From Streptosporangium subroseum (GTDB lineage: Bacteria > Actinomycetota > Actinomycetes > Streptosporangiales > Streptosporangiaceae): a stretch of 64,000 nt of DNA. Every line of letters begins with the position of its first letter. The first letter of the stretch is position 1. Positions 45,332 through 55,779 of this stretch are shown here, piece by piece. Where the stretch lies: positions 1-64,000 of the forward strand of contig NZ_FZOD01000026.1 of the NCBI RefSeq assembly GCF_900188345.1, in the 5' to 3' direction. The notes below the pieces were generated by a model. The model saw only the letters and a list, made by a program, of their open reading frames with translations, did no database searches and was not told the origin of the DNA. The position numbers were made by a program, and so were the translations under genes.

Positions 45332-46096
45332 TCAGATGCCCATGCGGGCGGCGATGCCGTCGAGGATGTAGTCCAGCCCGGTCTCGAACTGCCACTGCGG
45401 GTCGTCCTTGTGGGTGCCTTCGAGGAGGTAGCGCTGGAAAGTGGGGTAACGGCCGGTGCCCATGAGCCAGATCATCTGCGGCGCCAGTCCCGTCTTCAGC
45501 TCGTCGTCGCTGGACCATCCGCGGCCCTCCATCAGCTGGTGCAGGGTGATCTCGGCGTTGGTGGCGCCGTGCACGTAGGAGTCGATGGTGCGGACGATGG
45601 CCATCATCGTGTCGGCGTTCAGGCCCAGGCTGTCGAGTGCGGTCAGTGATCGCTCCGCCACGGCCATCCGGTTGGGGGTCAGGGCGAAGGCCGCCTGGGG
45701 GGAGAGCTGGGCGAGCCAGGGGTGTTTCAGCATCAGCGCGCGGGTGCGGAGAGCGAGGGCCCGCATGGTCTCTCGCCAGCCGTCGGCCTGGGAGTGCTCC
45801 AACTCGCCGTGGACCAGGTCGACCATCAGCTCCATGACGTCGTCCTTGCCGGACACGTAGCGGTAGGCCGCCATGGGGGCGACGCCCAGTTCGGCGGCCA
45901 GGCGCCGCATGGTGATGGCGTCGAGGCCCTCCGCGTCGGCGATCTCGATCGCCACCGAGGCGATTCGGTGAGGGGTCAGGGCGGCGCGGGGCGCGGGCGC
46001 GGGGCGCTCGAGACGCTCCCACAGGGAGGTCTGCGCCTGGCCCTCGTCTTCCCCCTGTGACGGAGGAGCGGCCGATGACTTTTTCTGACTGGCCAC
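45332..46096 (-). CDS. TetR-family repressor
   Basis: A 254-aa TetR/AcrR regulator: HTH ITMRRLAAELGVAPMAAYRYVSGKDD, with a TetR_C-type C-terminal domain (TRALMLKHPWLAQL, LDSLGLNADTMMAIVRTIDSYVHGA, FETGLDYILDGIAARM). GTG start with AAGGAGA just upstream. It is divergent from the FMN reductase/MFS pair, with a large inverted repeat between, and probably represses that pair until a drug-like ligand binds. Confidence 0.88.
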   Translation of the reverse strand: MASQKKSSAAPPSQGEDEGQAQTSLWERLERPAPAPRAALTPHRIASVAIEIADAEGLDAITMRRLAAELGVAPMAAYRYVSGKDDVMELMVDLVHGELEHSQADGWRETMRALALRTRALMLKHPWLAQLSPQAAFALTPNRMAVAERSLTALDSLGLNADTMMAIVRTIDSYVHGATNAEITLHQLMEGRGWSSDDELKTGLAPQMIWLMGTGRYPTFQRYLLEGTHKDDPQWQFETGLDYILDGIAARMGI

Positions 46097-46130
46097 GGAT
46101 GCGGTCTCCTTATCGTCACATTGCGTACAG

Positions 46131-46187
46131 CGTATCAGGAATAGACAACGTACACAGTCATGTATACGTTGTATTCGCTGAGATACG
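46131..46187. promoter_or_regulatory. TetR operator region
   Basis: A stepped inverted repeat centred near 46158: CGTATC/GATACG (46131, 46182), GAATA/TATTC, and ACAACGTA/TACGTTGT (46145-46152, 46165-46172). It spans the divergent promoter region and is AT-rich, as expected for a TetR-family operator. Confidence 0.55.
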
Positions 46188-46210
46188 GCGTACACATTGA
46201 GGAGATTTCC

Positions 46211-46804
46211 ATGGACGGCATGTTCGGCTTGCGGGTCGCGGTCATCGTCGGCAGCACCCGGGACGGGCGCTTCGGCCCGGTCGTGGCGAACTGGCTGCTC
46301 ACCCACCTCGAGCAACGCGAGGACATGACCTTCGACCTCGTCGACCTGGCCGAGACCCCGCTGCCCACCGTGTTCCCGGCCTTCGGGCGGCCCGCGGCGC
46401 CCGGCACCGCCGAACTGCTGGCCACCGTCTCGCCGAGGCTGGCGGCGGCCGACGCGTTTGTCATCGTCACCCCCGAGTACAACCACAGCTTCCCGGCCTC
46501 GCTGAAGAACGCCATCGACTGGCACAACAAGGAGTGGCATGCCAAGCCGGTCGGTTTCGTCTCCTACGGCGGCCTGTCCGGCGGGCTCCGCGCGGTCGAA
46601 CAGCTCCGTGTCGTCCTGGCCGAGCTGCACGCCGTCACCATCCGCGACACCGTCAGCTTCCACGGCGCGTGGACGCGGTTCGACGCGGACGCCGGGGCCA
46701 AGGACCCGGCCGCAGACGCCGCGGCGAAGACCATGCTCGATCAGCTGGCCTGGTGGGCGCACGCCCTGCGTGACGCCAAGGCCCTTCGCCCCTACACCGC
46801 CTGA
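46211..46804 (+). CDS. NADPH-dependent FMN reductase
   Basis: A 197-aa flavodoxin-like reductase: GSTRDGRFGPVVANWLL (FMN phosphate loop), VIVTPEYNHSFPASLKNAIDW (family signature). Reduces flavin or quinone/azo compounds. GAGGAGA precedes the ATG. It is first in a unit with an MFS exporter and overlaps it or nearly so. Confidence 0.9.
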   Translation: MDGMFGLRVAVIVGSTRDGRFGPVVANWLLTHLEQREDMTFDLVDLAETPLPTVFPAFGRPAAPGTAELLATVSPRLAAADAFVIVTPEYNHSFPASLKNAIDWHNKEWHAKPVGFVSYGGLSGGLRAVEQLRVVLAELHAVTIRDTVSFHGAWTRFDADAGAKDPAADAAAKTMLDQLAWWAHALRDAKALRPYTA

Positions 46805-46839
46805 TGCCGCCCTACCCGCCGGAGCCGGAGGAGGCAACG

Positions 46840-48519
46840 ATGGATCACGAAGGTCACAGCGAAAGCCGCAGTGAGGGTCACCCCGGGGAGAAGGAACCGG
46901 GGCGCCCTCGGTCGCTCTACTTCGGTGTGTTCGGCCTGATGCTCGGCATGTTCCTGGCCATGCTGGACGGACTGATCGTCGGCACCGCGCTGCCCACGAT
47001 CGTGGGCGACCTCGGCGGGCTGAACCACCTGTCCTGGGTGGTGACGGCCTACCTGCTGGCCGCCGCCGCGACCACCCCGATCTGGGGAAAGCTCGGCGAC
47101 CTCTACGGCCGTAAGGGCACCTTCATGGCCGCGATCGTGCTCTTCCTGGCCGGCTCGGTGCTTGCCGGGCTGTCGCAGGACATGGGCCAGCTCATCGCGT
47201 TCCGTGCCGTGCAGGGGCTCGGGGCGGGAGGGCTGATGGTCGGCGCGCTCTCGATCATCGGCGTGCTGGTGCCGCCGAGAGAGAGCGGCCGCCTGCAGTC
47301 GATGATCGGCGCAATGCTACCGGTCGCCTTCATCGGCGGGCCCCTGGTCGGCGGCTTCCTCACCGACCAGCTGAGCTGGCGCTGGACCTTCTACGTGAAC
47401 GTACCCGTCGGGATCGTCGCACTGCTGATCATCGGTACGGGGATCCGGCTGCGGACCGAGCGGATCAGGGCTCGCATCGACTATGCCGGCGCGCTGCTGC
47501 TGACCGTCGGCATCCTGACCCTGACGCTGCTGGCCGCCTGGGGCGGCAACACCTACGCCTGGTCCTCGCCGCAGATCCTCGCCCTGGGCGCCGCCGGCGT
47601 CCTGGCGCTGGCCGGTTTCGTGTACGTCGAACGGCGCGCCGCCGAACCGGTCATCCCGCCCCGGCTGTTCCACAACCGCAATTTCACCCTGGCCCAGATC
47701 CTCAGCTTCCTCGTCGGCGCCGTCATGCTCAGCGTGACGAACTACCTTCCGCAGTACATGCAGTTCGTCCAGGGGGCCTCCCCGACGGCCAGCGGCCTGC
47801 TGCTGCTTCCCCTGATGTTCGGCATGCTCGGTGCGCAGCTGACGGTCGGCCACCTCATCAGCCGCAACGGCCGCTACCGCGTCTACCCGATCCTCGGCGG
47901 CGCCGTGATGGCGGTGGGCGCCCTCGTCCTGCTCCTGCTCGACGTGAGCACCGGCACGGCCGTCGCGTCCGCCCTCACCCTGGTCACCGGGCTTGGTCTG
48001 GGCCTGCTGATGCAGAGCACCATGCTCATCACGATGAACAGCGCCGACGTCCGCGACATGGGCGCCGCGAGCGGGACGGTCACCCTGGTGCGCACCATCG
48101 GCGGCTCGCTGGGCATCGCGCTCCTGGGCGCCGTCTACGCGAGCCGTATGGAGGCGAGCCTGGCCGGGAGGCTCGGCTCCGAGGCCGCGCACCGGATGGC
48201 CGCCGGCGGCGGCCAAGTGACGCCCGCCCTGCTGCGGGACATGCCCGCCTCCGTCCGCGACGCCTTCCGGGCGGCCGTCTCCAGCGGCCTGCACGGCATC
48301 CTCATCGGCGCCGCCGTCCTGTCGGTGGTCGCCTTCGCCGCGACCTGGCTCATCCGGGAGATCCCGCTACGCACCGGGGCCGCGCAGACCGACCCCACGG
48401 AACCCGTGGAGCAGGCCAAGCACGCCGACCCCGCGGAAGACGCGGAGCAGGCCGAGCACGCGGAAGACGCGGAAGGGATCTCCCGTCCCGCCCTGGCCCC
48501 CGCCGGTACGGCCGACTGA
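46840..48519 (+). CDS. MFS drug exporter (DHA2, EmrB/QacA type)
   Basis: A 559-aa, 14-helix transporter: motif D1/A LDGLIVGTALPTIVGDLG and GKLGDLYGRKGTFMA, motif C-like GGPLVGGFL, plus an acidic, Ala/Glu-rich cytosolic tail with AEDAEQAEHAEDAEG repeats. The ATG at 46840 has GGAGGAGG upstream; an earlier ATG at 46804 overlaps the reductase stop (TGATG). Likely TetR-controlled. Confidence 0.88.
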   Translation: MDHEGHSESRSEGHPGEKEPGRPRSLYFGVFGLMLGMFLAMLDGLIVGTALPTIVGDLGGLNHLSWVVTAYLLAAAATTPIWGKLGDLYGRKGTFMAAIVLFLAGSVLAGLSQDMGQLIAFRAVQGLGAGGLMVGALSIIGVLVPPRESGRLQSMIGAMLPVAFIGGPLVGGFLTDQLSWRWTFYVNVPVGIVALLIIGTGIRLRTERIRARIDYAGALLLTVGILTLTLLAAWGGNTYAWSSPQILALGAAGVLALAGFVYVERRAAEPVIPPRLFHNRNFTLAQILSFLVGAVMLSVTNYLPQYMQFVQGASPTASGLLLLPLMFGMLGAQLTVGHLISRNGRYRVYPILGGAVMAVGALVLLLLDVSTGTAVASALTLVTGLGLGLLMQSTMLITMNSADVRDMGAASGTVTLVRTIGGSLGIALLGAVYASRMEASLAGRLGSEAAHRMAAGGGQVTPALLRDMPASVRDAFRAAVSSGLHGILIGAAVLSVVAFAATWLIREIPLRTGAAQTDPTEPVEQAKHADPAEDAEQAEHAEDAEGISRPALAPAGTAD

Positions 48520-48595
48520 TCGCGAGCAGTATTGCCGCGTCACTGCGTTGCCTCGTTACCGCCCCCGGTCGCCGGCCCGGATCGGGTCACGCGCG

Positions 48596-50932
48596 TCAGA
48601 GCAGGCCGAGTGCGTCGCGTGCCGCCGCCACGGCGGCCTGGCCCAGGCTGATGCCACCGTCGTTGGGGGGAACCGTACGGTGGGTCAGGACCCGGAAGTC
48701 CCGCCGCCGAAGCGCCCTGACGAGCCCGTCCAGCAGCAGCAGGTTCTGGAAGACCCCGCCTGACAGGGCGACCGTGCCGATGCCGGTGCTCTCGCGCAGC
48801 CGTACGCACGCCTCGGCGGTGGCGGCGGCGAGCCCGTTGTGGAAGCGGGCGGAGACGAGCTCCGGGCCGGCCCCGCCGCGCATGTCCTCGACGACCGCCC
48901 GGACGAGGTCGGCGGCCTGGATCGTCACCAGCGACCCGTCGTCGAGGAGCCGGGCGGGGTAGGCGCCCTTCTCGGCCGGATCGGCCCGCTGTTCGAGCGC
49001 GATCGCGGCCTGCCCCTCGTAGCCGGCGATGTCACGGAGTCCGGTGATCGCCGCGACCGCGTCGAACAGCCGACCGGCGCTGGAGGTGAGGGGAGAGTTC
49101 ACCCCGGACCTGGCCACGGCCACCACGTCGTCCCAGCGGCGGTGGTTGCGGGACCTGACCGGGAGGTCGTCGGGGGGCGCGCCGTCGTAGGCCGCGTCCA
49201 GGTGCGCGGCGGCCATCCGCCAGGGTTGCCTGATCGCCGCCGTGCCGCCGGGCAGCGGCACCGGCGACAGGCGCCCGGAACGGGTGAAGCCCGTGAGATC
49301 GGCCACGAGGAGCTCGCCGCCCCAGATGGTGCCGTCGGTGCCGTAGCCCAGGCCGTCGAAGGCCACTCCGATGACGGGCCCGGTCTCCTGGTTGTCGGCG
49401 AGGCAGGAGGCGATGTGCGCGTGGTGGTGCTGGACCCCCGCCAGGTCCACCCCGCCCGTGTCCTGGGCGTCGTGGGCGTACTTGGTGGAGAGGTATTCGG
49501 GGTGGAGGTCATGCGCGACCAGTTGCGGCGTGATGTCGAACAGGCGCCGGAAATGGTCGACGCCGTCGGCGAAGGAGCGCAGCGTCTCGTAGTTCTCGAG
49601 ATCGCCGATGTGGTGGGAGAGGAAGGCCCGGTCCTCCCTGACGAGGCAGAAGGTGCTCTTCAGCTCCGCACCGCACGCGAGTACGGCCCGCCGTACAGGC
49701 TGGGAGAGCCTCAGGGGCTGGGGCGCGTATCCCCGCGATCTCCGCAGCGGAAGCCCCCTCCCCCGTACCGGGAGGATCACCGAGTCGTCGGTGCGGACGT
49801 GGATCGGGCGGTCATGCGTGAGGAAGCCGTCCGCGATGCCCGAGAGACGGCTGTACGCGTCGCCGTCCCGGTGGGCGATGGGCTCGTCGGAGAGGTTGCC
49901 GCTGGTGAGGACGTACGGCCCGGCGAACCGGTGGGCGAGCAGGTGGTGCACGGGCGTGTAGGGCAGCAGGAGCCCGAGGCGGCGGTCGCCCGGCGCCACG
50001 GACTCCGCCATCGCGGCGCCGGGCCGCCGGGGCAGCAGCACAATCGGGCGCTGGGGGCCGGTGAGCAGCCGTTCGGCGTCGCCGTCCAGCTCGCACAGCG
50101 CTCGCGCGGTGTCGAGGTCGCCGACCATGACGGCGAACGGCCTGTCCTCGCGACGCTTGCGTGCGCGGAGGTTCCGCGCGGCCTCCTCGTTCGCGGCGTC
50201 GACCGCCAGGTGATATCCGCCGAGACCCTTGACCGCCAGAATGCCGCCCGACCGCAGAAGCTCTGCCGCCGACGTGATCGGATCACCGGCCGGTGATCCG
50301 TCTTCGGCCCGGCTGCGGACGTCGAGCAGCCGCAGCGTCGGGCCGCAGGCCGGGCAGCAGATCGGCTGGGCGTGGAATCTGCGGTCCCGCGGATCGAGGT
50401 ATTCGCGCTCGCACTCCCCGCACATGGTGAACGCGGCCATCGTCGTGGCCGGCCGGTCATAGGGGACGTCCCGGATGATGGTGAATCTCGGCCCGCAGTT
50501 GGTGCAGGTGATGAAGGCATGGCGGTACCGGCGGTCGTCCGGGTCGAACAACTCGGTCAGGCAGTCAGCACATGTCGCGACATCAGGCGAGATCAGGGTG
50601 GCCCTTCCGGCTCCCTCCCGGCTGTCCGCGATATGGAACCCGTGGTCCCCTCGCGCCGGTATCACGGTGGCGGTGATCCGATGGATCGCCGCCAGCGGGG
50701 GCGCCTGGTCCCGCAGGTCCTCCTGGAAGCGTGCGACGTCATCCGGGGTGCCCTCGGCCTCGATGAACACGCCCCGGCCGTCGTTGCCCACCCATCCGGA
50801 CAGCGCCAGCCGCAGGGCCAGAGAGTGGACGTGCGGACGGAATCCCACCCCCTGAACGATGCCCTCGACGCTGACCCTGATCCGAATCCGCGTCGAAACC
50901 TGGGCCTGCGTCCGCGTCCGCCCGATGCTCAC
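48596..50932 (-). CDS. hypF: carbamoyltransferase HypF
   Basis: A 778-aa HypF makes the thiocarboxamide on HypE that becomes the CN ligands of [NiFe]-hydrogenase. Domain order: acylphosphatase (VEGIVQGVGFRPHVHSLAL), two zinc fingers (CADCLTELFDP...CTNCGP; CGECEREYLDP...CCPACGP), YrdC-like domain and Kae1-like domain with a metal His pair (HHHAHIAS). It faces the hydrogenase operon divergently. Its first codons lie inside a 47-bp tandem repeat. Confidence 0.95.
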   Translation of the reverse strand: MSIGRTRTQAQVSTRIRIRVSVEGIVQGVGFRPHVHSLALRLALSGWVGNDGRGVFIEAEGTPDDVARFQEDLRDQAPPLAAIHRITATVIPARGDHGFHIADSREGAGRATLISPDVATCADCLTELFDPDDRRYRHAFITCTNCGPRFTIIRDVPYDRPATTMAAFTMCGECEREYLDPRDRRFHAQPICCPACGPTLRLLDVRSRAEDGSPAGDPITSAAELLRSGGILAVKGLGGYHLAVDAANEEAARNLRARKRREDRPFAVMVGDLDTARALCELDGDAERLLTGPQRPIVLLPRRPGAAMAESVAPGDRRLGLLLPYTPVHHLLAHRFAGPYVLTSGNLSDEPIAHRDGDAYSRLSGIADGFLTHDRPIHVRTDDSVILPVRGRGLPLRRSRGYAPQPLRLSQPVRRAVLACGAELKSTFCLVREDRAFLSHHIGDLENYETLRSFADGVDHFRRLFDITPQLVAHDLHPEYLSTKYAHDAQDTGGVDLAGVQHHHAHIASCLADNQETGPVIGVAFDGLGYGTDGTIWGGELLVADLTGFTRSGRLSPVPLPGGTAAIRQPWRMAAAHLDAAYDGAPPDDLPVRSRNHRRWDDVVAVARSGVNSPLTSSAGRLFDAVAAITGLRDIAGYEGQAAIALEQRADPAEKGAYPARLLDDGSLVTIQAADLVRAVVEDMRGGAGPELVSARFHNGLAAATAEACVRLRESTGIGTVALSGGVFQNLLLLDGLVRALRRRDFRVLTHRTVPPNDGGISLGQAAVAAARDALGLL

Positions 50933-51036
50933 GCCGCCGCCCTGATCCGGATCCAGGCCCGGGGCCGCCCGATGCTCACGCCGCCGTCCGGATCCAGGTC
51001 CGGGGTCGCGTCCGTCCGATGCTCACGCCGCCATCC
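50924..51036. repeat. 47-bp tandem repeat at the hypF start
   Basis: GATGCTCACGCCGCC starts at 50924, 50971 and 51018, exactly 47 bp apart; the units between also match (GATCC-rich CCGGATCCAGG parts). The first copy holds the hypF ATG (read from the other strand). As 47 is not a multiple of three, the copies duplicate the start region out of frame upstream. Confidence 0.8.
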
Positions 51037-51195
51037 TGTCCGTGCCCGGCATGCCGTCACCGGCGGGCACGCACGGTCTGGGCGAGAAGGTGATGTCCAT
51101 GATCAGAGCTTTACCGCTGATTGTGAAGTCAAGGGTGTTCCGCCTGAAACAACTCACCGTAACCTGACGACTACCGTAAATAACGGAGCGTCAGC

Positions 51196-51816
51196 ATGTC
51201 TGCCATATCGACCATGAAACCAGCGGTCAGCGAAGCCTTCGCTCGCCGGGACCGCGCCGGCCGCGCCCTCGCGGACGACGCGGAGCGCATCGCGCGAGCG
51301 TGCCAGGAGATGGCCGTGCTGTTCCGTCTCGGCGGAAAGCTGATCGTCTTCGGCAACGGCGGCGGAGGCACGGACGCGGCCCACATCGCGGTCGAGTTCA
51401 TGCACCCGGTCATCGTGGGTAAGCGGGCGCTGCCCGCGGTGGCGTTGAGCAACGACGCCGCGACGGTCAGCGGGGTGGGCAACGACGAGGGGCTCGCCGA
51501 GGTCTTCGCCCATCAGGTGCGCCACTGGGCGGACACCTCCGACATGGCGCTGGGGATCTCCCGCGACGGCCGGTGCGCGAACGTCCTGCGGGGCCTGGAG
51601 ACCGCCAAGGACCAAGGCCTGTTCACCCTCGCCCTGATCGGCGGAGACGGGGGCGCCCTCGCGCGCAGCCCGGCGGTCGACCACGTCCTGGTCGCCGGCT
51701 CGGACGACCCCGCCGTGGTCAAGGAGATCCACGTGACCATCTATCACCTTCTGTGGGAGCTGGTCCACGTGTTCTTCGACCAGACCGGCCCGCTCTCCGG
51801 CGAGACGCCCGGATGA
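51196..51816 (+). CDS. SIS-domain protein, GmhA-like, hydrogenase-linked
   Basis: A 206-aa phospho-sugar isomerase fold. Relative to GmhA it keeps the first metal pair, His63 and Glu67 (GGTDAAHIAVEF). The phosphate loop is SRDGRC rather than STSGNS, and the Gln of the C-terminal IQE is Lys176 (VKE). It thus has an incomplete GmhA site. It opens the hydrogenase operon and overlaps the next gene by 4 nt (ATGA). Such genes recur in actinobacterial group 1h hydrogenase loci (recalled); function unknown. Confidence 0.8.
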   Translation: MSAISTMKPAVSEAFARRDRAGRALADDAERIARACQEMAVLFRLGGKLIVFGNGGGGTDAAHIAVEFMHPVIVGKRALPAVALSNDAATVSGVGNDEGLAEVFAHQVRHWADTSDMALGISRDGRCANVLRGLETAKDQGLFTLALIGGDGGALARSPAVDHVLVAGSDDPAVVKEIHVTIYHLLWELVHVFFDQTGPLSGETPG

Positions 51817-52046
51817 CCGGGCCCGCGGACTGTTCCGCCGATGTGTGCGTCACCTGCTCCGACGAGGCCGTGCCGATGACGGTGATCCGGCTGATGGACC
51901 CGGACCTGGCGATCGCCCGTGCGGACGGGCTTCCCGAGGAGATCAGCGTGGCGCTGGTCGACGCGTCGGTGGGTGACACCGTCCTGGTGCACGCCAAGGA
52001 GGCCATCGCCGTGATCTCGCGGGGAAGCGGTGATGAGCGTGCTTGA
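51813..52046 (+). CDS. HypC/HupF-like chaperone
   Basis: A 77-aa HypC-like beta-barrel: EISVALVDASVGDTVLVHAKEAIAVIS matches the HypC core. The usual MC-start is instead an internal DVCVTCSDEAVPM after an 11-residue extension, so the essential Cys2 position is displaced. A canonical HypC is encoded at 60088. Perhaps a specialised chaperone for HhyL or an SIS partner. Confidence 0.75.
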   Translation: MTGPADCSADVCVTCSDEAVPMTVIRLMDPDLAIARADGLPEEISVALVDASVGDTVLVHAKEAIAVISRGSGDERA

Positions 52047-52728
52047 GGAGTCGCCGTCCGACGGGATAGGGGGGCTCTACCCCTTCCTCTACGCGGGCCG
52101 GGCCGATATGGACTCGGCACTGGCGGAGGCCAACAGGTCCACCGCGGAGAAGGCGGCCGAGATCGTACGGTTGCGCCGGCGGATGGCCGAGGAGTCGGGG
52201 GCCGAGCTCGCCGAGTGCGCCGAGGAGATGGCTCTCCGGTTCACCTCGGGCGGGAGGCTGTTCACGTTCGGCAACGGCGGCAGCAGCACCGACGCCCAGG
52301 AGGTGGCCACCACCTTCCTGCACCCCTCCCACGGCCGGCCCCTGCCCGCTCTCTCCCTGACCAGCGACGTCGCCGTGGTCACCGCGCTCTCCAACGACGT
52401 GGGGTTCGAGGTCGTCTTCGCGCGGCAGCTCGCGGCCCTGGCGCGGCCCGGAGACATCGCCTTCGGCCTGTCGACGAGCGGGGGCTCCTGCAACGTCGTC
52501 CAGGCGTTCGAGGAGGCGGCGCACCGGGGCATGCTCACCGTCGGCCTGGCCGGCGACCAGGGCGGCAGGCTGGCCGAGCTCGACCTTCTCGACTACCTGT
52601 TCATCGTCCCCTCCTCGTCCGTGCACCGGATCCAGGAGGCGCAGACGACGGTCTACCACGTGCTCTGGGAGCTCACCCAGCACGCGCTCGACTCGATATC
52701 CGTCCCACGGGGCCACCGCTCTGGGTGA
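52033..52728 (+). CDS. second SIS-domain protein, GmhA-like
   Basis: 231 aa. The opposite of its sister: STSGGS (147-152) and Gln201/His209 in IQE...H are kept, but the GmhA metal/base pair is Glu90 and Thr94 (DAQEVATTF). It starts at ATG 52033, overlapping the HypC-like gene by 14 nt. The two proteins may form a mixed oligomer with composite sites (inference). Confidence 0.8.
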   Translation: MSVLEESPSDGIGGLYPFLYAGRADMDSALAEANRSTAEKAAEIVRLRRRMAEESGAELAECAEEMALRFTSGGRLFTFGNGGSSTDAQEVATTFLHPSHGRPLPALSLTSDVAVVTALSNDVGFEVVFARQLAALARPGDIAFGLSTSGGSCNVVQAFEEAAHRGMLTVGLAGDQGGRLAELDLLDYLFIVPSSSVHRIQEAQTTVYHVLWELTQHALDSISVPRGHRSG

Positions 52729-52810
52729 AGGGAAGCGCCATGATCCGTACGGCACAGACCCCCCACACCGATCACGTCCCATCGACATCGACGAGGAGTG
52801 GGGAGGCGGC

Positions 52811-53887
<1,077 letters not shown>

Positions 53888-53912
53888 GCCGCGGCCTCGA
53901 AGGGAAGTTGAT

Positions 53913-55721
53913 GTGAAGACCTCACCGAAACCGCAGCGGGGCGGGCCGGGCGAGCAGCCGAGCGAACTGGTGGAGATGGCCTGGGACCCGATCACCCGGA
54001 TCGTGGGCAGCCTCGGCATTTACGCAAAGATCGACTTCAAGAACCGGCGGGTGGCCGAGTGTTACAGCACCTCGTCGATCTTCCGCGGCTACAGCATCTT
54101 CATGAAGGGCAAGGATCCGCGCGACGCCCATTTCATCACCAGCCGGATCTGCGGGATCTGCGGTGACAACCACGCCACGTGCTCGGTCTACGCCCAGAAC
54201 ATGGCCTACGACGTCCGGCCTCCGGCCCTCGCGGAGTGGATCCTGAACCTCGGCGAGGCGGCCGAGTACATGTTCGACCACAACATCTACCAGGAGAACC
54301 TGGTCGGGGTCGACTACTGCGAGAAGATGGTCCGCGAGACCAACCCCGGCGTGCTGACGCTGGCCGAGCGCACCGAGGCGCCGCACGCGGCCGACCACGG
54401 ATATGCGACCATCGCCGACATCATGCGCTCGCTGAACCCGCTGGAGGGCGAGTTCTACCGCGAGGCGCTGCAGGTCTCCCGGCTGACCCGGGAGATGTTC
54501 TGCCTGATGGAGGGCAGGCACGTGCATCCCTCCACCCTGTATCCGGGTGGGGTGGGCACGGTCGCGACGGTGCAGCTGTTCACCGACTACCTGACCCGGC
54601 TGATGCGCTACGTGGAGTTCATGAAACGGGTCGTGCCGATGCACGACGACCTGTTCGACTTCTTCTACGAGGCCCTGCCCGGCTATGAGGAGGTCGGCCG
54701 GCGCCGGGTGCTGCTGGGCTGCTGGGGCAGCTTCCAGGATCCCGAGCACTGCGACTTCACCTACCGGAACATGAGCTCCTGGGGTCGCGAGATGTTCGTC
54801 ACCCCCGGGGTGGTCGTCGACGGCCGGCTCGTCACCAGCGACCTGGTCGACATCAACCTCGGCATCCGGATCCTGCTGGGCAGCTCCTACTACGACGACT
54901 GGCAGAACCAGGAGCCGTTCGTCACCCACGACCCCCTGGGCAACCCGGTCGACATGCGCCATCCGTGGAACCAGCACACCATCCCGCACCCGCAGAAACG
55001 CGACTTCACCGACAAGTACAGCTGGGTCATGTCCCCGCGCTGGTTCGACGGCAAGGACATGCTCGCGCTGGACACCGGTGGCGGGCCGATCGCCCGGCTG
55101 TGGTCCACCGCGCTGTCGGGGAAGGTCGACATCGGCTACGTCAGGGCCACCGGCCACAGCGTGGAGATCAACCTGCCGAAGAGCGCCACCCTGCCGGAGA
55201 AATCCTTCGAGTGGAAGATCCCCCAGCACAACGGTCAGCCGCTGTCCAACGCGCTGGAGCGCAACCGGGCCCGCACCTACTTCCAGGCCTACGCGGCGGC
55301 GTGCGCGCTGTACTTCGTCGAGCAGGGACTGGCCGAGGTGCGCGCGGGACGCACCCAGACCTGGTCGCCGTTCACCGTTCCGGACGAGGCGATCAGCTGC
55401 GGGTTCACCGAGGCGGTCCGCGGCGTGCTGTCGCACCACATGGTGATCAAGAACGGCAAGATCGCCAACTACCATCCGTACCCGCCCACACCGTGGAACG
55501 CCAGCGTCCGCGACGTCAACGGGGTGCCGGGGCCGTACGAGGACGCGGTGCAGAACACCCCGATCTTCGAGGAGAACCCGCCGGAGACCTTCAAGGGCAT
55601 CGACATCATGCGCACCGTGCGCAGCTTCGACCCTTGCCTGCCCTGCGGGGTCCACATGTATCTCGGCGACGGCCAGGAACTCCGCAAGCTGCACAGCCCG
55701 CATGCCTTCAACGCCACGTGA
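53913..55721 (+). CDS. hhyL: [NiFe]-hydrogenase large subunit, group 1h/5
   Basis: A 602-aa catalytic subunit. L1 motif RICGICGDNHATC (Ni ligands Cys80/Cys83), L2 motif DPCLPCGVH (Cys575/Cys578) followed by a 21-residue tail starting MYLGDGQELRK that should be cut off after His581 by the maturation protease. The motifs match high-affinity actinobacterial enzymes that scavenge atmospheric H2. GTG start with AGGGAAG upstream. Confidence 0.95.
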   Translation: MKTSPKPQRGGPGEQPSELVEMAWDPITRIVGSLGIYAKIDFKNRRVAECYSTSSIFRGYSIFMKGKDPRDAHFITSRICGICGDNHATCSVYAQNMAYDVRPPALAEWILNLGEAAEYMFDHNIYQENLVGVDYCEKMVRETNPGVLTLAERTEAPHAADHGYATIADIMRSLNPLEGEFYREALQVSRLTREMFCLMEGRHVHPSTLYPGGVGTVATVQLFTDYLTRLMRYVEFMKRVVPMHDDLFDFFYEALPGYEEVGRRRVLLGCWGSFQDPEHCDFTYRNMSSWGREMFVTPGVVVDGRLVTSDLVDINLGIRILLGSSYYDDWQNQEPFVTHDPLGNPVDMRHPWNQHTIPHPQKRDFTDKYSWVMSPRWFDGKDMLALDTGGGPIARLWSTALSGKVDIGYVRATGHSVEINLPKSATLPEKSFEWKIPQHNGQPLSNALERNRARTYFQAYAAACALYFVEQGLAEVRAGRTQTWSPFTVPDEAISCGFTEAVRGVLSHHMVIKNGKIANYHPYPPTPWNASVRDVNGVPGPYEDAVQNTPIFEENPPETFKGIDIMRTVRSFDPCLPCGVHMYLGDGQELRKLHSPHAFNAT

Positions 55722-55779
55722 TCGATCGGCCGCCGGGGAGCCGTCCGCTCCCCTACGGCCGGGAAAGGGGGCCGGGCAG

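Noticed and set aside
48839..50296. Long open frame antisense to hypF
   Set aside because: Shadow of hypF in high-GC DNA; no motif and no ribosome site.
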